The translations under genes were made by a program, and so were the position numbers. A DNA stretch of 64,000 nt from Actinacidiphila alni (lineage in GTDB: Bacteria; Actinomycetota; Actinomycetes; Streptomycetales; Streptomycetaceae): assembly GCF_900112845.1 (NCBI RefSeq), contig NZ_FONG01000003.1:310001-374000 (forward strand). Reading direction: 5' to 3'. Position 1 is the first letter of the stretch. The number at the start of each line of letters is the position of its first letter. Shown here one piece after another: positions 51,349-61,736 of the stretch. Below the pieces are notes generated by a model, which was not told where the DNA came from, searched no databases, and saw nothing but the letters and a program-made list of their open reading frames with translations.

Positions 51349-52401
51349 TCAGGCGCCGTTCGCCGCGAGCCAGTCGTCCTCGGCCGCGTAGTCGAACCAG
51401 TCGCCGTGGTCCGCGGAGAGCCGGGCGGGGAGGGGGAAGAGGTCGCGCCAGTCGGCCTTCGCCAGCTCCGCCGCCAGCCAGGCGGCCGTTTCCGGTACGG
51501 AGTCCTCGTAGGTGGTGACCGGGCGGTAGCCCAGTTCGCGTTCGGCGGCCGACATGTCAAGCACCATCGGATGCGGCGTGCTCCACGGGGTGTCGCCCAC
51601 GGTCGGGGCGGGCGGCGGCCCGTCGATGAGGACGGTCTCGCTGGTGACACCGAGGGCGCGGTCCACCGTGGCGGAGATCTCTGCCACCGTCGGCGCCTGC
51701 GGATCACCGGCGTTGAGCACCCGGGAACCGGGCTTCGCCGCGGCCAGCCGGACCAGCTCGGCGACGTTCGAGGCGTGCACCGGGTGGAAGCGGCTGGCGC
51801 CGCCGTACGCCAGCACCCGCACCGGACGGCCGTCCAGCGCCCGTTTCACGAAGTGCAGTTCGCGCGGCAGCGGACTGTGCGTGCCGTGCACGGCGCCCGC
51901 CCGCAGCAGCGTGGACGGCAGCCGGTCCCCGGCCGCGAGCAGCGTCTGCTCCAGCTCGACCTTGCGGGTGCCGTACGTCGCCGGGCCCGGCGCGACCGTC
52001 GCGCAGGTCTCCGGCAGCGGCAGCGGATAGCGCGGCGCGCCGTCCGGCTCGCCCTGGGTGTCGAAATTCCGGCCGCGCTCGTCCTCGTAGACCGCGGCGC
52101 TGGAGATGACCACGGCGGAGCCGATCCGGTCCGACAGCGCGAGCAACTGCCGCGCGTCGGCGGCGTCGTAGGCGACGCAGTCGAGCAGGACGTCGCAGCC
52201 GTCACCGAGGGCGGCGGCGAGCGCCGCGGTGTCCGACCGGTCCACCCGGACCGTCCGCACCCCCTCCGGTGGGCGCTCGTCGGCGCCGCCGCCGCCGCGG
52301 CGCGAGGCCGCCGTCACCCGCCAGCCGTCCGCGGCGAGCGCGCGGACCGCCTGCCGTCCCATCTGTCCCGAAGCGCCGATCACGAACGCGGTTCCCGTCA
52401 T
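51349..52401 (-). CDS. NAD(P)-dependent epimerase/dehydratase-like protein
   Basis: This 350-residue protein is an extended SDR. The Rossmann motif is FVIGASGQMGRQAV (about residues 6-19), VISSAAVYED carries the Ser/Thr of the active site, and TYGTRKVELEQ is the Tyr-x-x-x-Lys catalytic pair. FHPVHASNVAELVR is the typical domain-interface segment. Substrate unknown; the family includes sugar-nucleotide epimerases and isoflavone-reductase-like enzymes. Confidence 0.88.
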   Translation of the reverse strand: MTGTAFVIGASGQMGRQAVRALAADGWRVTAASRRGGGGADERPPEGVRTVRVDRSDTAALAAALGDGCDVLLDCVAYDAADARQLLALSDRIGSAVVISSAAVYEDERGRNFDTQGEPDGAPRYPLPLPETCATVAPGPATYGTRKVELEQTLLAAGDRLPSTLLRAGAVHGTHSPLPRELHFVKRALDGRPVRVLAYGGASRFHPVHASNVAELVRLAAAKPGSRVLNAGDPQAPTVAEISATVDRALGVTSETVLIDGPPPAPTVGDTPWSTPHPMVLDMSAAERELGYRPVTTYEDSVPETAAWLAAELAKADWRDLFPLPARLSADHGDWFDYAAEDDWLAANGA

Positions 52402-52517
52402 GACCGGGACGCTATGCGGGCGGCCGCCACCGCGGCCAGAGCGGTTCGCCCTGCGCGGATTCGCGCTCGGCGCAACGGCCGCGGGCGCGGTCCGCGCGGG
52501 GAACGGCCTCGATCTCC

Positions 52518-52540
52518 GGCGGCACCTTGCGGGTGCCGCC
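52518..52540 (-). terminator. Hairpin downstream of plsC
   Basis: GGCGGCACC (52518-52526) pairs perfectly with GGTGCCGCC (52532-52540) over a 5-base loop. It is 18 bases beyond the PlsC stop on the minus strand. Direct copies of CGCGCGGGGAACGGCC flank it at 52493 and 52541. Confidence 0.65.
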
Positions 52541-52558
52541 CGCGCGGGGAACGGCCGG

Positions 52559-53281
52559 TCAGTGCGGTTTGCGGCGCAGCCGGCCTCCGCCGGCCTGCGC
52601 GAGCGCCGCCTGCTCGGCCTTCACCTCGCCCGCGTACCGGTCGACGTACTCCTGGCCGGACAGCGCCATGATCGCGTACATGATCTCGTCGGTCACCGAC
52701 CGCACCACGTACCGCTGTTCGTCCATGCCGAAGAAGCGGCTGAAGTCCAGTGGCTCACCGAAGCGGATGGTGACCCGACCGATCCGCGGGAAACGGCGTC
52801 CTGGCGGCTGGAGTTCGAAGGTGCCGAGCACCGCGCAGGGGATCACCGGGGCCTGCGCGCGCAGCGCCATCACGGCGACACCGGTCCTGCCGCGGTAGAG
52901 CCGTCCGTCGTGCGAGCGGGTGCCCTCCGGATAGATGCCCAGCAGCTCGTCGCGCTCCAGCACCTCGATCGCCGCGGTGACCGCGGCCTGGGACGCCTTG
53001 CCGCCGGACCGGTCGACCGGGATCTGGCCGACGCTGCGGAAGAACGCCGCCGTCAGCCGCCCCTTGAGGCCGGGGCCGGTGAAATACTCCGCCTTCGCCA
53101 GGAAGGTGATCCGGCGCGGCAGGATCGCGGGCATCACGAAGTGGTCGGTGAAGGACAGGTGATTGCCGGCGACGATCGCCCGGCCGCTGTCCGGGATGTG
53201 CTCCATCCCCTCGATCCGCGGCCGGAACATCAGCCGCAGCAACGGCCCGAGGAACACGTACTTCAGCAGTCGGTAGATCAC
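52559..53281 (-). CDS. Lysophospholipid acyltransferase (PlsC-like)
   Basis: This 240-residue 1-acylglycerol-3-phosphate acyltransferase family protein has the catalytic NHLSFTDH motif (block I), YPEGTRS (block III) and PVIPCAVLG (block IV). An N-terminal hydrophobic stretch (LLKYVFLGPLLRLMF) should anchor it to the inner face of the membrane. The start is a GTG at 53281 with GGGGGAGG 8 bases upstream; the ATG at 53389 would add a nonconserved leader. It makes phosphatidic acid for phospholipid or triacylglycerol synthesis. Confidence 0.9.
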   Translation of the reverse strand: MIYRLLKYVFLGPLLRLMFRPRIEGMEHIPDSGRAIVAGNHLSFTDHFVMPAILPRRITFLAKAEYFTGPGLKGRLTAAFFRSVGQIPVDRSGGKASQAAVTAAIEVLERDELLGIYPEGTRSHDGRLYRGRTGVAVMALRAQAPVIPCAVLGTFELQPPGRRFPRIGRVTIRFGEPLDFSRFFGMDEQRYVVRSVTDEIMYAIMALSGQEYVDRYAGEVKAEQAALAQAGGGRLRRKPH

Positions 53282-53555
53282 GGCGGCTGCCTCCCCCAGA
53301 TGCGTCCCGGCGCGCCCGGGGAGCGGTGCCCCGATGCCCGGTGCCCCGGCAGAGTAGTGCCCACGCTTCCGTGACGCGAGCCCGCACACGCCCGCGACCC
53401 GCGCTTATGCGCCGTGCGGCGGGCTCGGGGGGCGGTCCGTGCGGCGCCCGGAGCGGGCGCGGGGCCCGGGTCCGGCCCGGACACGGGCCCGATACCGGTC
53501 GCGATCCCGCCCGGACACCGGTCCCGGTGCCGTCAGGGCGGTGTCCCGGTTACGG

Positions 53556-53717
53556 TCAGCGGGGCACCCGGATCGCCGCCGCGCCGGCCGTGCACAGACC
53601 GAGGACGACCCAGCCGAACCAGAGCCAGCCGTTCGACCCCAGGGCCACGGTGTAGGCGACCACGGCCACCAGGCACGCGACCGTGGTCAACGCCATCGCC
53701 TTGACCGGTCCCGGCAT
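53556..53717 (-). CDS. Small two-helix membrane protein
   Basis: This 53-residue protein consists almost entirely of two hydrophobic segments (VKAMALTTVACLVAVVAYTV and LWFGWVVLGLCTAGAAA) joined by SNGW. The ATG at 53717 has a GGAGGG ribosome site 7 bases upstream, which supports it as a real gene. No known family recognised. It is preceded by a 274-base gap (53282-53555) in which I see only GC-rich short repeats. Confidence 0.7.
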   Translation of the reverse strand: MPGPVKAMALTTVACLVAVVAYTVALGSNGWLWFGWVVLGLCTAGAAAIRVPR

Positions 53718-53818
53718 GGCACGCCCTCCTTCCGACCGGGCGCGTGCGCGCGGCCGCCGCCGAGGCGGACGGCGCGGTACTGCCCCGTCTTCAGAATGAC
53801 CCCGCGCCGTCACGGGCG

Positions 53819-54874
53819 CTACCACTCCCCGTCGGTCACCCGGCCCGAGTCGTCGCCCAGGTGCGTGATCTGCGTCGGCGCGGGCGGCACCCACGGCTGC
53901 TCGTCGTCGCCGAGCCAGTCGCCCACCGGCTTGACCCCGGCCAGCGGCCCGGCGGCGGGCAGATCGTCGCCCTCCGCGTCGTAGTAGTCGAACCAGGGCA
54001 GGCCCGCCGCGTTGTAGGCTGCGCGGTCCACCGGGGACGGCGGCGCCGGCTCACCGGTGATCGCCCGCCACTGCGGTGCCGTCGCGAGGTGCGCGAAGAC
54101 CCGGCCGGACGGCTCGGTCCGCCAGTCGTCGAGCGGCCGGTCGTCGCCGTACACCTCCTGGTGCATCCGGCCGCCCGCGCCGAGCCCCATCGCGGGCGCC
54201 GACCTGGCCGCCGTCGGCGCCGGCGGCGGGACCGGGCCCGCGCCCGGCGCGCTCGGCGGGAAGGCGGGAGCGCCGCCGTGCCCCGCGGCGGCCGACGCCG
54301 ACACACCCCACAGGCCGCTGGTGGAGACCGCACGCCGGCTCTGTTCGGCCCGCCACCGCGCCAGCGGCTCGTCCCGCAGCCCGAAGACCTGGAGCTGCAC
54401 CCCGCCCCAGACCTCCGCGCCGGAGACCTGTCCCTCGACGGTCGCGCCGAGGCCCAGCGGCACGGCCACGAACTGCCGGATCGTACCGGCGCCGGAATTG
54501 ATGCCGTCCAGCCACGGCTGACGCGGCAGCACCACGTAATTCTGCGGATCGCGCGACAACCGGTCGCTCCACGGCCGCCCCGAGACCGCGCACACCTTGC
54601 CGACCCCCACCTGGAGCGCGGCGGGCACGGCCGAGGAGAAGCTCAGCCACATCGCCTCGCGCTGGTGGACCGGCAGCAGCACCCCGCCGCGCGCCCGCCA
54701 CTGCTCCGGCGCCCGGCCGGCGAAGTCGCTCACCCTGCGCAGCGGAAAGGCGCCGAGACCCGGCGGCAGTGGGTGCGTGCCCTGTTCCGGCAGCCGCAAG
54801 GTCCGCATGAAGCGGACCGTCACGCCGCCCGGCAGCTCGAGAGCCGCCCCCGATATCCGTACCCCACCGCCCAT
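53819..54874 (-). CDS. Protein of unknown function downstream of ctaG
   Basis: This 351-residue protein is of a kind I recall only from actinomycetes: the middle contains DPQNYVVLPRQPWLDGI and GTIRQFVAVPLGLGATVEGQ, and a Pro/Ala-rich linker near 225-255 leads to an acidic C-terminal part ending GVKPVGDWLGDDEQPW. There is no signal peptide or membrane segment. It lies 16 bases after the ctaG-type gene on the same strand. The function is unknown; do not read it as cytochrome-related only from position. Confidence 0.72.
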   Translation of the reverse strand: MGGGVRISGAALELPGGVTVRFMRTLRLPEQGTHPLPPGLGAFPLRRVSDFAGRAPEQWRARGGVLLPVHQREAMWLSFSSAVPAALQVGVGKVCAVSGRPWSDRLSRDPQNYVVLPRQPWLDGINSGAGTIRQFVAVPLGLGATVEGQVSGAEVWGGVQLQVFGLRDEPLARWRAEQSRRAVSTSGLWGVSASAAAGHGGAPAFPPSAPGAGPVPPPAPTAARSAPAMGLGAGGRMHQEVYGDDRPLDDWRTEPSGRVFAHLATAPQWRAITGEPAPPSPVDRAAYNAAGLPWFDYYDAEGDDLPAAGPLAGVKPVGDWLGDDEQPWVPPAPTQITHLGDDSGRVTDGEW

Positions 54875-54890
54875 CCAGGGCCCCCCTCCA

Positions 54891-55844
54891 TCAGCGGCCG
54901 CGCGCCTCCAACGAGGCCAAATACGCGTTGTACGCGACCAGTTCCGCGTCCCCGTCGCGGTCGGCGGCCCGGTCGCTGCGCCGCGCCTGTCGCTGCTCGG
55001 AGGTGTACCACTGGAAGAGCAGCGCGACCAGCACGAGGACCGACGGGATCTCACTGAACGCCCAGGCGATGCCACCGGCCGCGGTCTGGTCGCCCAGCAC
55101 ATCGATGCCGAGCGAGGCCGGCGGGTGCTTGAACGTGCTGAGCATCGGCTCGCTGGCCATCATCACGGCGATACCGAAGAAGGCGTGGAAGGGCATGCCC
55201 GCGAACAGCTCCAGCATCCGCATCACATAGCCGGGGCGGTGCGGGCCCGGGTCGACGCCCATGATCGGCCAGAAGAACAGCAGTCCGACCAGCAGGAAGT
55301 GCACCATCATCGCGACGTGCCCGGTCCTGCTCTGCATCAGATGGTCGAAGATCGGCGTGAAGTACAGGCCGTACAGGCTCGCGATGAACAGCGGGATCGT
55401 GAACGCCGGGTGGGTGATCACCCGCAGATAACGGCTGTGCAGCAGCTTCACCAGCAGCTCGCGCGGGCCGGTGTGCCCGCGCTCGGCGGCGGGCAGCGCG
55501 CGCAGCGTCAGCGTCACCGGGGCGCCCAGCAGGATCAGGATCGGCGAGAGCATGCTCAGCACCATGTGCTGCACCATGTGCACGCTGAACATGACCATGC
55601 CGTAGTCGTTGAGCTTGGTGCACATCGTCAGCGCGACCGTCAGCACACCTGTGACGAACGCCACCACACGGCCGGCCGACCAGGAGTCACCGCGCCGCCG
55701 CAGCCGCAGCACGGCCCAGCCGTACAGCGCGAGCGCCAGCAGGCAGCCGACGAGGAAGAACGGATCGCCGCCGCTGTACGACAGCCCCCGGCCGAGGGTG
55801 AACGGCGGCAAGTCCATGTGCATGCCGTGTCCGCCGTGGTCCAT
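54891..55844 (-). CDS. CtaG-family cytochrome c oxidase assembly protein
   Basis: This 317-residue membrane protein has about seven hydrophobic segments and the CtaG_Caa3 pattern: FSVHMVQHMVLSMLSPILIL, the metal-type His pairs in HMVQHM and TGHVAMMVHFLLVG, and FAGMPFHAFFGIAVMM. It probably helps insert copper into cytochrome c oxidase. The His/Met-rich start (MDHGGHGMHMD) may bind copper. Confidence 0.9.
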   Translation of the reverse strand: MDHGGHGMHMDLPPFTLGRGLSYSGGDPFFLVGCLLALALYGWAVLRLRRRGDSWSAGRVVAFVTGVLTVALTMCTKLNDYGMVMFSVHMVQHMVLSMLSPILILLGAPVTLTLRALPAAERGHTGPRELLVKLLHSRYLRVITHPAFTIPLFIASLYGLYFTPIFDHLMQSRTGHVAMMVHFLLVGLLFFWPIMGVDPGPHRPGYVMRMLELFAGMPFHAFFGIAVMMASEPMLSTFKHPPASLGIDVLGDQTAAGGIAWAFSEIPSVLVLVALLFQWYTSEQRQARRSDRAADRDGDAELVAYNAYLASLEARGR

Positions 55845-55914
55845 CCGTCACTCTCCTGTCGCGCGCCGACCGGCCGGTGCCGATTCGACCGTTGTGCCCG
55901 CTCCAGAGTAGAAC

Positions 55915-55944
55915 CGCCCCCGGACGCCGATTCGGCCGGGGGCG
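55915..55944 (-). terminator. Hairpin downstream of pfkA
   Basis: CGCCCCCGG (55915-55923) and CCGGGGGCG (55936-55944) pair perfectly around a 12-base loop, 98 bases beyond the pfkA stop and in the leader region of ctaG. Its role is not settled. Confidence 0.45.
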
Positions 55945-56041
55945 GGCAGCGCGAACGCCCGCGGTACGGCGCTGTTCAGAGCGCCGCGCGGGCACGCAGG
56001 AGGGGGCGGCATACGCACCCGGCCTCGGCGCGCGCGAGGGG

Positions 56042-57067
56042 TCAGAGTACGCACTCGGCCTCGGTGTAGCGCTCGGCGGGCACTGTCTTGAGCTGCTCGA
56101 CGGCCTCGGCGAGCGGGACGAGCGTGATGTCGGTGCCGCGCAGCGCCGTCATCATGCCGAACCGGCCGTTGTGCACGGCCTCGACGGCGTGCCAGCCGAA
56201 GCGGGTGGCGAGCACCCGGTCGTACGCGGTGGGCGTGCCGCCGCGCTGCACATGGCCGAGGATCACCGGCCGGGCCTCCTTGCCGAGCCGCTCCTCCAGC
56301 TCGACCGAGAGCTGGTTGGCGACACCGCTGAAGCGCTCGTGGCCGTAGATGTCGGTGGCGCCGGAGGTGAAGTCCATGGTGCCCTCGCGCGGCTTGGCGC
56401 CCTCGGAGACCACGACGATCGCGAACTTCTTGCCTGCCTCGAAGCGTTCGCCGACCACCCTGGCCAGCTCCGCCACGTCGAACGGCCGCTCGGGCACCAG
56501 GATCGCGTGCGCGCCCGCCGCCATGCCGGAGTGCAGCGCGATCCAGCCCGTGTGCCGTCCCATGACCTCCACGATCATCACCCGCTGGTGCGACTCCGCG
56601 GTGGTCTTGAGCCGGTCCAGGGCCTCGGTGGCGACCATCACGGCGGTGTCGAAACCGAAGGTCACGTCCGTGGACGCGATGTCGTTGTCGATGGTCTTGG
56701 GCACACCGACGATGGGCAGGCCGGCGTCCGACAGCAGCCGGGCCGCCTTGAGGGTGCCCTCACCGCCGATCGGGATGATCGCGTCGAGACCGAGGTCGGC
56801 CACATGGCCCCTGGCCTGCTCGACCCCGCCGCGCAGATGCGCCGGCTGCACCCGGGACGAGCCCAGGATGGTGCCGCCGCGGGGGAGGATGCCGTTCACG
56901 GCGTCCAGGTCCAGCTTGCGGTAGTCGCATTCGAGCAGGCCCTTCCACCCGTCGTGGAAGCCGATGACCTCATCGCTGTGGTCCACCACGGCGCGGTGCA
57001 CGACGGACCGGATGACGGCGTTCAGCCCGGGGCAGTCGCCGCCGCTGGTCAGCACACCAATACGCAT
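56042..57067 (-). CDS. pfkA: ATP-dependent 6-phosphofructokinase
   Basis: This 341-residue enzyme catalyses fructose 6-phosphate to fructose 1,6-bisphosphate. The ATP loop is GVLTSGGDCPGLN (residues 4-16), PIGGEGTLKAA has Gly at the position that marks ATP rather than pyrophosphate use, and TIDNDI and MGRHTGW are the F6P site. The ATG at 57067 gives the standard start MRIGVLTSGG. Actinomycetes carry several paralogues. It lies after gatD-murT on the same strand but 229 bases away. Confidence 0.94.
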   Translation of the reverse strand: MRIGVLTSGGDCPGLNAVIRSVVHRAVVDHSDEVIGFHDGWKGLLECDYRKLDLDAVNGILPRGGTILGSSRVQPAHLRGGVEQARGHVADLGLDAIIPIGGEGTLKAARLLSDAGLPIVGVPKTIDNDIASTDVTFGFDTAVMVATEALDRLKTTAESHQRVMIVEVMGRHTGWIALHSGMAAGAHAILVPERPFDVAELARVVGERFEAGKKFAIVVVSEGAKPREGTMDFTSGATDIYGHERFSGVANQLSVELEERLGKEARPVILGHVQRGGTPTAYDRVLATRFGWHAVEAVHNGRFGMMTALRGTDITLVPLAEAVEQLKTVPAERYTEAECVL

Positions 57068-57218
57068 TGCTCTCGATACTCCCGCAACTCGACCGGACGG
57101 CCGGACCCCGTCGTCCGGATGGAACGCGGCAAGCTTACCGAGAGCGGCTGTCACGCCTCCACGGCGACCGAACTGCGGACACCTGACGATTACCCGAACA
57201 CCGGGCAACGACTGCGCC

Positions 57219-57283
57219 GCGTGACGGCGACCGGAACGGACCGGACCGGTGACGTGCGACGGTGACGCGTGACGGCGACCGGA
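57219..57283. repeat. 17-bp direct repeat
   Basis: GCGTGACGGCGACCGGA occurs at 57219-57235 and again at 57267-57283, with GGTGACG-type partial copies between. Noncoding, between pfkA and gatD. Confidence 0.8.
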
Positions 57284-57296
57284 CCGGACGTGCGGC

Positions 57297-58025
57297 TCAG
57301 GCGGGCTGCACGGACGCGGCGATCCGCTCCGAGCGCAGCGCCTCGAACCACTGGTCGTCGACCGGCGGCAGCGCGTTCACATCGAGGGCGAGCTTGATCA
57401 GCAGATCGGCGATCTGCGGATTGCGGGCCATCACAGGCCCGTGCATGTACGTGCCGAAGACCGTGTCGTTGAACGCGCCCTCGGTGCCGTCCCCGGTGCC
57501 GTTGCCCTTGCCCATCCGCAGCCGGGCGAAGGGCCTGGCCTGCGGGCCGACATGGGTGACGCCCTGGTGGTTCTCGAAGCCGGTCAGCGGCGGCAGGCCC
57601 AGCTGCGGGTCGATGTCGGCCAGGACGTCGCCGACGCACCGCTCGCCCTCGCCGCGCACGCTCACCACGTCGAGCAGTCCGAGGCCCGGCTCGGGGCGGC
57701 CCAGGTCGTTGACGAATTCGTGGCCGAGGATCTGATAACCCGCGCAGACCGAGAAGACGATCGCGCCGTTGGCGACCGCGCGGCTCAGGCCGCCGTCGCG
57801 CCGCAGCCGCTCGGCCGCCAGCCGCTGCGGCCGGTCCTCGCCGCCGCCGATCAGATAGATGTCCCCGGAGGTCGGGACCGGCTGGTCGGAGCGGACGTCG
57901 ACCCGGCTGACCGGCACCCGGCGCTGCGTGGCGCGGTGCTCCACGACCAGCGCGTTGCCCTGGTCGCCGTAGGTGCTCAGCAGGTCGGGGTAGACCCACA
58001 CCAGCCGCAGGCTGGACTCACTCAT
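57297..58025 (-). CDS. gatD: Lipid II isoglutaminyl synthase, glutaminase subunit
   Basis: This 242-residue class I (CobB/CobQ-type) glutamine amidotransferase supplies ammonia to MurT for amidation of the D-Glu residue of lipid II. The nucleophile is Cys94 in FSVCAGYQILGHEF, the His is His195 in YMHGPVMARNP, and YLIGGGEDRPQ is the Gly loop. It follows murT by 63 bases. MurT-GatD is found in gram-positive bacteria that amidate peptidoglycan. Confidence 0.94.
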   Translation of the reverse strand: MSESSLRLVWVYPDLLSTYGDQGNALVVEHRATQRRVPVSRVDVRSDQPVPTSGDIYLIGGGEDRPQRLAAERLRRDGGLSRAVANGAIVFSVCAGYQILGHEFVNDLGRPEPGLGLLDVVSVRGEGERCVGDVLADIDPQLGLPPLTGFENHQGVTHVGPQARPFARLRMGKGNGTGDGTEGAFNDTVFGTYMHGPVMARNPQIADLLIKLALDVNALPPVDDQWFEALRSERIAASVQPA

Positions 58026-58088
58026 GCGTGCTTCTCCTTGTCCGTGGTGTCGGCGACGTGTCCGTGGCGGTCGGCGGGCCGGCCGCGG

Positions 58089-59327
58089 TCAGTTGCCGAC
58101 CCGGCGGCGCAGGTCCTGGAAGGCGGTGTAGTTGGCGATCGCCTCGATCCGGCCGGGCGGGGCGCTGCGCACCGCCTCGTCGAGATTGGCGCAGACCCGG
58201 AACTGCAGGCCGGCGACTTCGAGCCGGACCGCCAGGTCGAGCTTGCGGTCGCCGATCACCATGATCGGGTGCCCGGCGAGCCGGGTGTAGTCCACGTCCC
58301 ACAGCCAGGAGGTGTCGGTGCCGTCGGCGCCGCGCGCGTTGACCGACAGGATCACCGGGGTGGGCGGGCCGTCGATCAGCGAGAAGGTCTCCAGCCAGCC
58401 GGCCGGGTTCTTGGCCAGCAGCAGCCGCAGCTCGCGCTGCTGGAAGGTCACCACGTCGTAGCGGCCGGCCACCGCCTGCACGGAGTACATCCGCTCCAGG
58501 GCGACCTTGGGGTCGATGCCGAAGGCTGCCGCGGCGGCGGCGGACATCGCCGCGTTGGACTTGTTGGCGCGGCCGGGCAGTTGGAGCTGGATCGGCCAGG
58601 CGGAGCCGTACGGGTCGACCACGTGGTCGCCGGACAGCGCCCAGGTGGGGGTGGGGCGGCGGAAGCCGCACTCGCCGCAGAACCAGTCCTCGGACGGGCG
58701 CTGGAGCACACCGCCGCAGGACGGGCAGGACCAGGCGTCGTCCTTCCACGCCTGGCCCGCCGCGACCCACACCACCGTCGGGCTGGAGGAGGCGGCCCAG
58801 GTGATCAGCGGGTCGTCGGCGTTGGCGATGATGATCGCCTCGACCCCGGCCAGGCCCTCGCGCCACTTCTCGGCGAGCATCCGGGTCTCGGCCGCCCGGT
58901 CCAGCTGGTCGCGGGAGAGGTTGAGCAGGGCGATCGCCTTGGGGGCGACGTCCCTGGCGACTCCGGCCAGATACTTCTCGTCCACCTCGATCACGCCGAA
59001 GCGGGCCTCGGAACCGCCGGCCAGCGCGGAGGTGATGCCGGCGGGCATGTTGGCGCCGAGCGCGTTGGAGACCACGGGGCCGCCCGCGCGCAGCGCCTCG
59101 GCCAGCAGCCGGGTGGTGGTGGTCTTGCCGTTGGTCGCCGACACGAGGATCACGTCGAGGTGCCGGGCGAGCCGGGCCAGCAGATCGGGGTCGAATCTCA
59201 GCGCCACCTTGCCGCCGATCACCGAGCCGCTGCCACGGCCCGCCACGCGCGACACCGCCGCCGCGGCCTTGCCCGCCGTCACGGCCAGCTTCGCCCGCGG
59301 CGACAGCGGCTCCGAGTTGCCTGCCAT
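58089..59327 (-). CDS. murT: Lipid II isoglutaminyl synthase, Mur-ligase subunit
   Basis: This 412-residue Mur-ligase homologue amidates the alpha-carboxyl of D-Glu in lipid II with GatD. The P-loop is VSATNGKTTTTR (about residues 62-73), and a MurT-specific zinc ribbon is present with Cys201, 204, 217 and 220 (CPSCGGV ... FCGECGF). The C-terminal DUF1727-like domain includes DVDYTRLAGH and RIEAIANYTAFQDL. The ATG at 59327 is chosen; an ATG 75 bases upstream adds unrelated residues. Confidence 0.94.
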   Translation of the reverse strand: MAGNSEPLSPRAKLAVTAGKAAAAVSRVAGRGSGSVIGGKVALRFDPDLLARLARHLDVILVSATNGKTTTTRLLAEALRAGGPVVSNALGANMPAGITSALAGGSEARFGVIEVDEKYLAGVARDVAPKAIALLNLSRDQLDRAAETRMLAEKWREGLAGVEAIIIANADDPLITWAASSSPTVVWVAAGQAWKDDAWSCPSCGGVLQRPSEDWFCGECGFRRPTPTWALSGDHVVDPYGSAWPIQLQLPGRANKSNAAMSAAAAAAFGIDPKVALERMYSVQAVAGRYDVVTFQQRELRLLLAKNPAGWLETFSLIDGPPTPVILSVNARGADGTDTSWLWDVDYTRLAGHPIMVIGDRKLDLAVRLEVAGLQFRVCANLDEAVRSAPPGRIEAIANYTAFQDLRRRVGN

Positions 59328-59483
59328 CGTCTGCCTTCCTCCTCGACTGCGACCGGCCCCGCGCTGCCCCGTGGCGGCTGGTTGTGCGCCCACGAGAGCC
59401 ACTTGGGCGGCCGGCAGGGTCCGTTCCGGGTCAGCCTATCCACTCCGGGGCGCTGGCCTGCACCGCGCCGCCGTGTCCGCGCC

Positions 59484-59551
59484 GCTGTGATGTCCGCGTG
59501 GCGGCGAGGCCGGTACCGCTGTGCTGTCCGTGTGGCGGTGAGGCCCGTACC
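59484..59551. repeat. Two 34-bp tandem repeats
   Basis: Units 59484-59517 and 59518-59551 (each beginning GCTGTG and containing GTGGCGGyGAGGCC) match at all but a few positions, and a third, diverged unit follows to about 59588. Noncoding, between the TetR and murT genes. Confidence 0.8.
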
Positions 59552-59616
59552 GCCGTGATGTTCCGTGCTGCTGTGCGGCCGGTGGCCGTCGTGCCGTCCG
59601 TGCCCGGGACGGCCCT

Positions 59617-60261
59617 TCAGAGCCCGGGGCTGCCCGCGCGGTCGCCGGCCGCGGCCAGCCGTCCCCACAGCAGGTCGGCCAGGTGCCGCACCAGCAGGTC
59701 GCGGGAGAACGGTCGTTCGCCGAGCCACCAGTCGCCGGCCGCGTACATCATGCCGACGATGCCGTGGCCCCAGGCGCGGGCGAGCTGGGCGGAGTCCGGG
59801 CCGAGGTCGAGGCGTTCGGCGATCACCTCGGCGAGGTCCTCGCCCATCCGGCGCAGCAGCGGTACGGAGTGCCGCCCGGCGTCCAGGCCCTTCTCGCCGT
59901 CGGCGGGCGCCTCGGCCGGATGCATCAGGAAGCGGTAGACCTGCGGGTGCGCCTCGATGGCCCCCAGGTACGCGTGCAGCGTGGCCTCGACACGGTCGCG
60001 GCGGTCGCCGGGGGAGTCCAGGGCGGTGCGCAGGGTGGCGAGCAGCGCGTCGGTGTGCCGCTTGGCCAGGGCCCGGTACAGGCCGCTCTTGTCGCCGAAG
60101 TGCCGGTAGAGGATCGGCTTGGTGATGCCCGCCTCGGCGGCGATGGCGTTCATGGACGCCTCGGGGCCGTCCCGCAGCACGACACGGTCGGCGGCTTCGA
60201 GCAATTCCGCCCGGCGCCGCTCCGTGGCCGTCCGCCGGTCCTCCCGCTGGCCGGTCTCCAC
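59617..60261 (-). CDS. TetR-family transcriptional regulator
   Basis: This 214-residue protein has an N-terminal TetR HTH (RAELLEAADRVVLRDGPEAS, then EAGITKPILYRHFGDKSGLY, about residues 18-62) and an all-helical ligand domain. It starts on GTG at 60261, GGAGG 5 bases upstream; much longer frames run into the divergent gene. The divergent acyl-CoA dehydrogenase is the probable target, so a fatty acyl-CoA effector is likely. Confidence 0.9.
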   Translation of the reverse strand: METGQREDRRTATERRRAELLEAADRVVLRDGPEASMNAIAAEAGITKPILYRHFGDKSGLYRALAKRHTDALLATLRTALDSPGDRRDRVEATLHAYLGAIEAHPQVYRFLMHPAEAPADGEKGLDAGRHSVPLLRRMGEDLAEVIAERLDLGPDSAQLARAWGHGIVGMMYAAGDWWLGERPFSRDLLVRHLADLLWGRLAAAGDRAGSPGL

Positions 60262-60345
60262 CCGCGCCTCCCCGGTTGTTCGATTGCTGGTGGTCAGCGC
60301 AACGTAACACCCCGCCGACCGCGGTCCACGCGCAAACGGAATGAG

Positions 60346-60393
60346 TTGACATTGTCTACCGATGGGTAACAGACTGCTGTTACCGCTAGTAAC
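60346..60393. promoter_or_regulatory. Promoter and TetR-type GTTAC operators for the acyl-CoA dehydrogenase
   Basis: A perfect -35 TTGACA (60346-60351) precedes three half-sites: GGTAAC (60365-60370), GTTAC (60379-60383) and GTAAC (60389-60393). GTTAC-CGCTA-GTAAC is a dyad, and GGTAAC with GTTACC (60379-60384) is a second one with an 8-base spacer. Another GTAAC lies at 60304. The TAACAG at 60367 could be a -10 with a short spacer. Confidence 0.6.
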
Positions 60394-60411
60394 CGGCACG
60401 TGGAGGGGACC

Positions 60412-61644
<1,233 letters not shown>

Positions 61645-61736
61645 TCCGGCGCGCATGACCAGGCGGCACCACGGTCGTTGACAGGGCGTACATCATCCGA
61701 TGCGCGCCCTTTCGGCGCCCGCCCGGGGGAGGGCCG

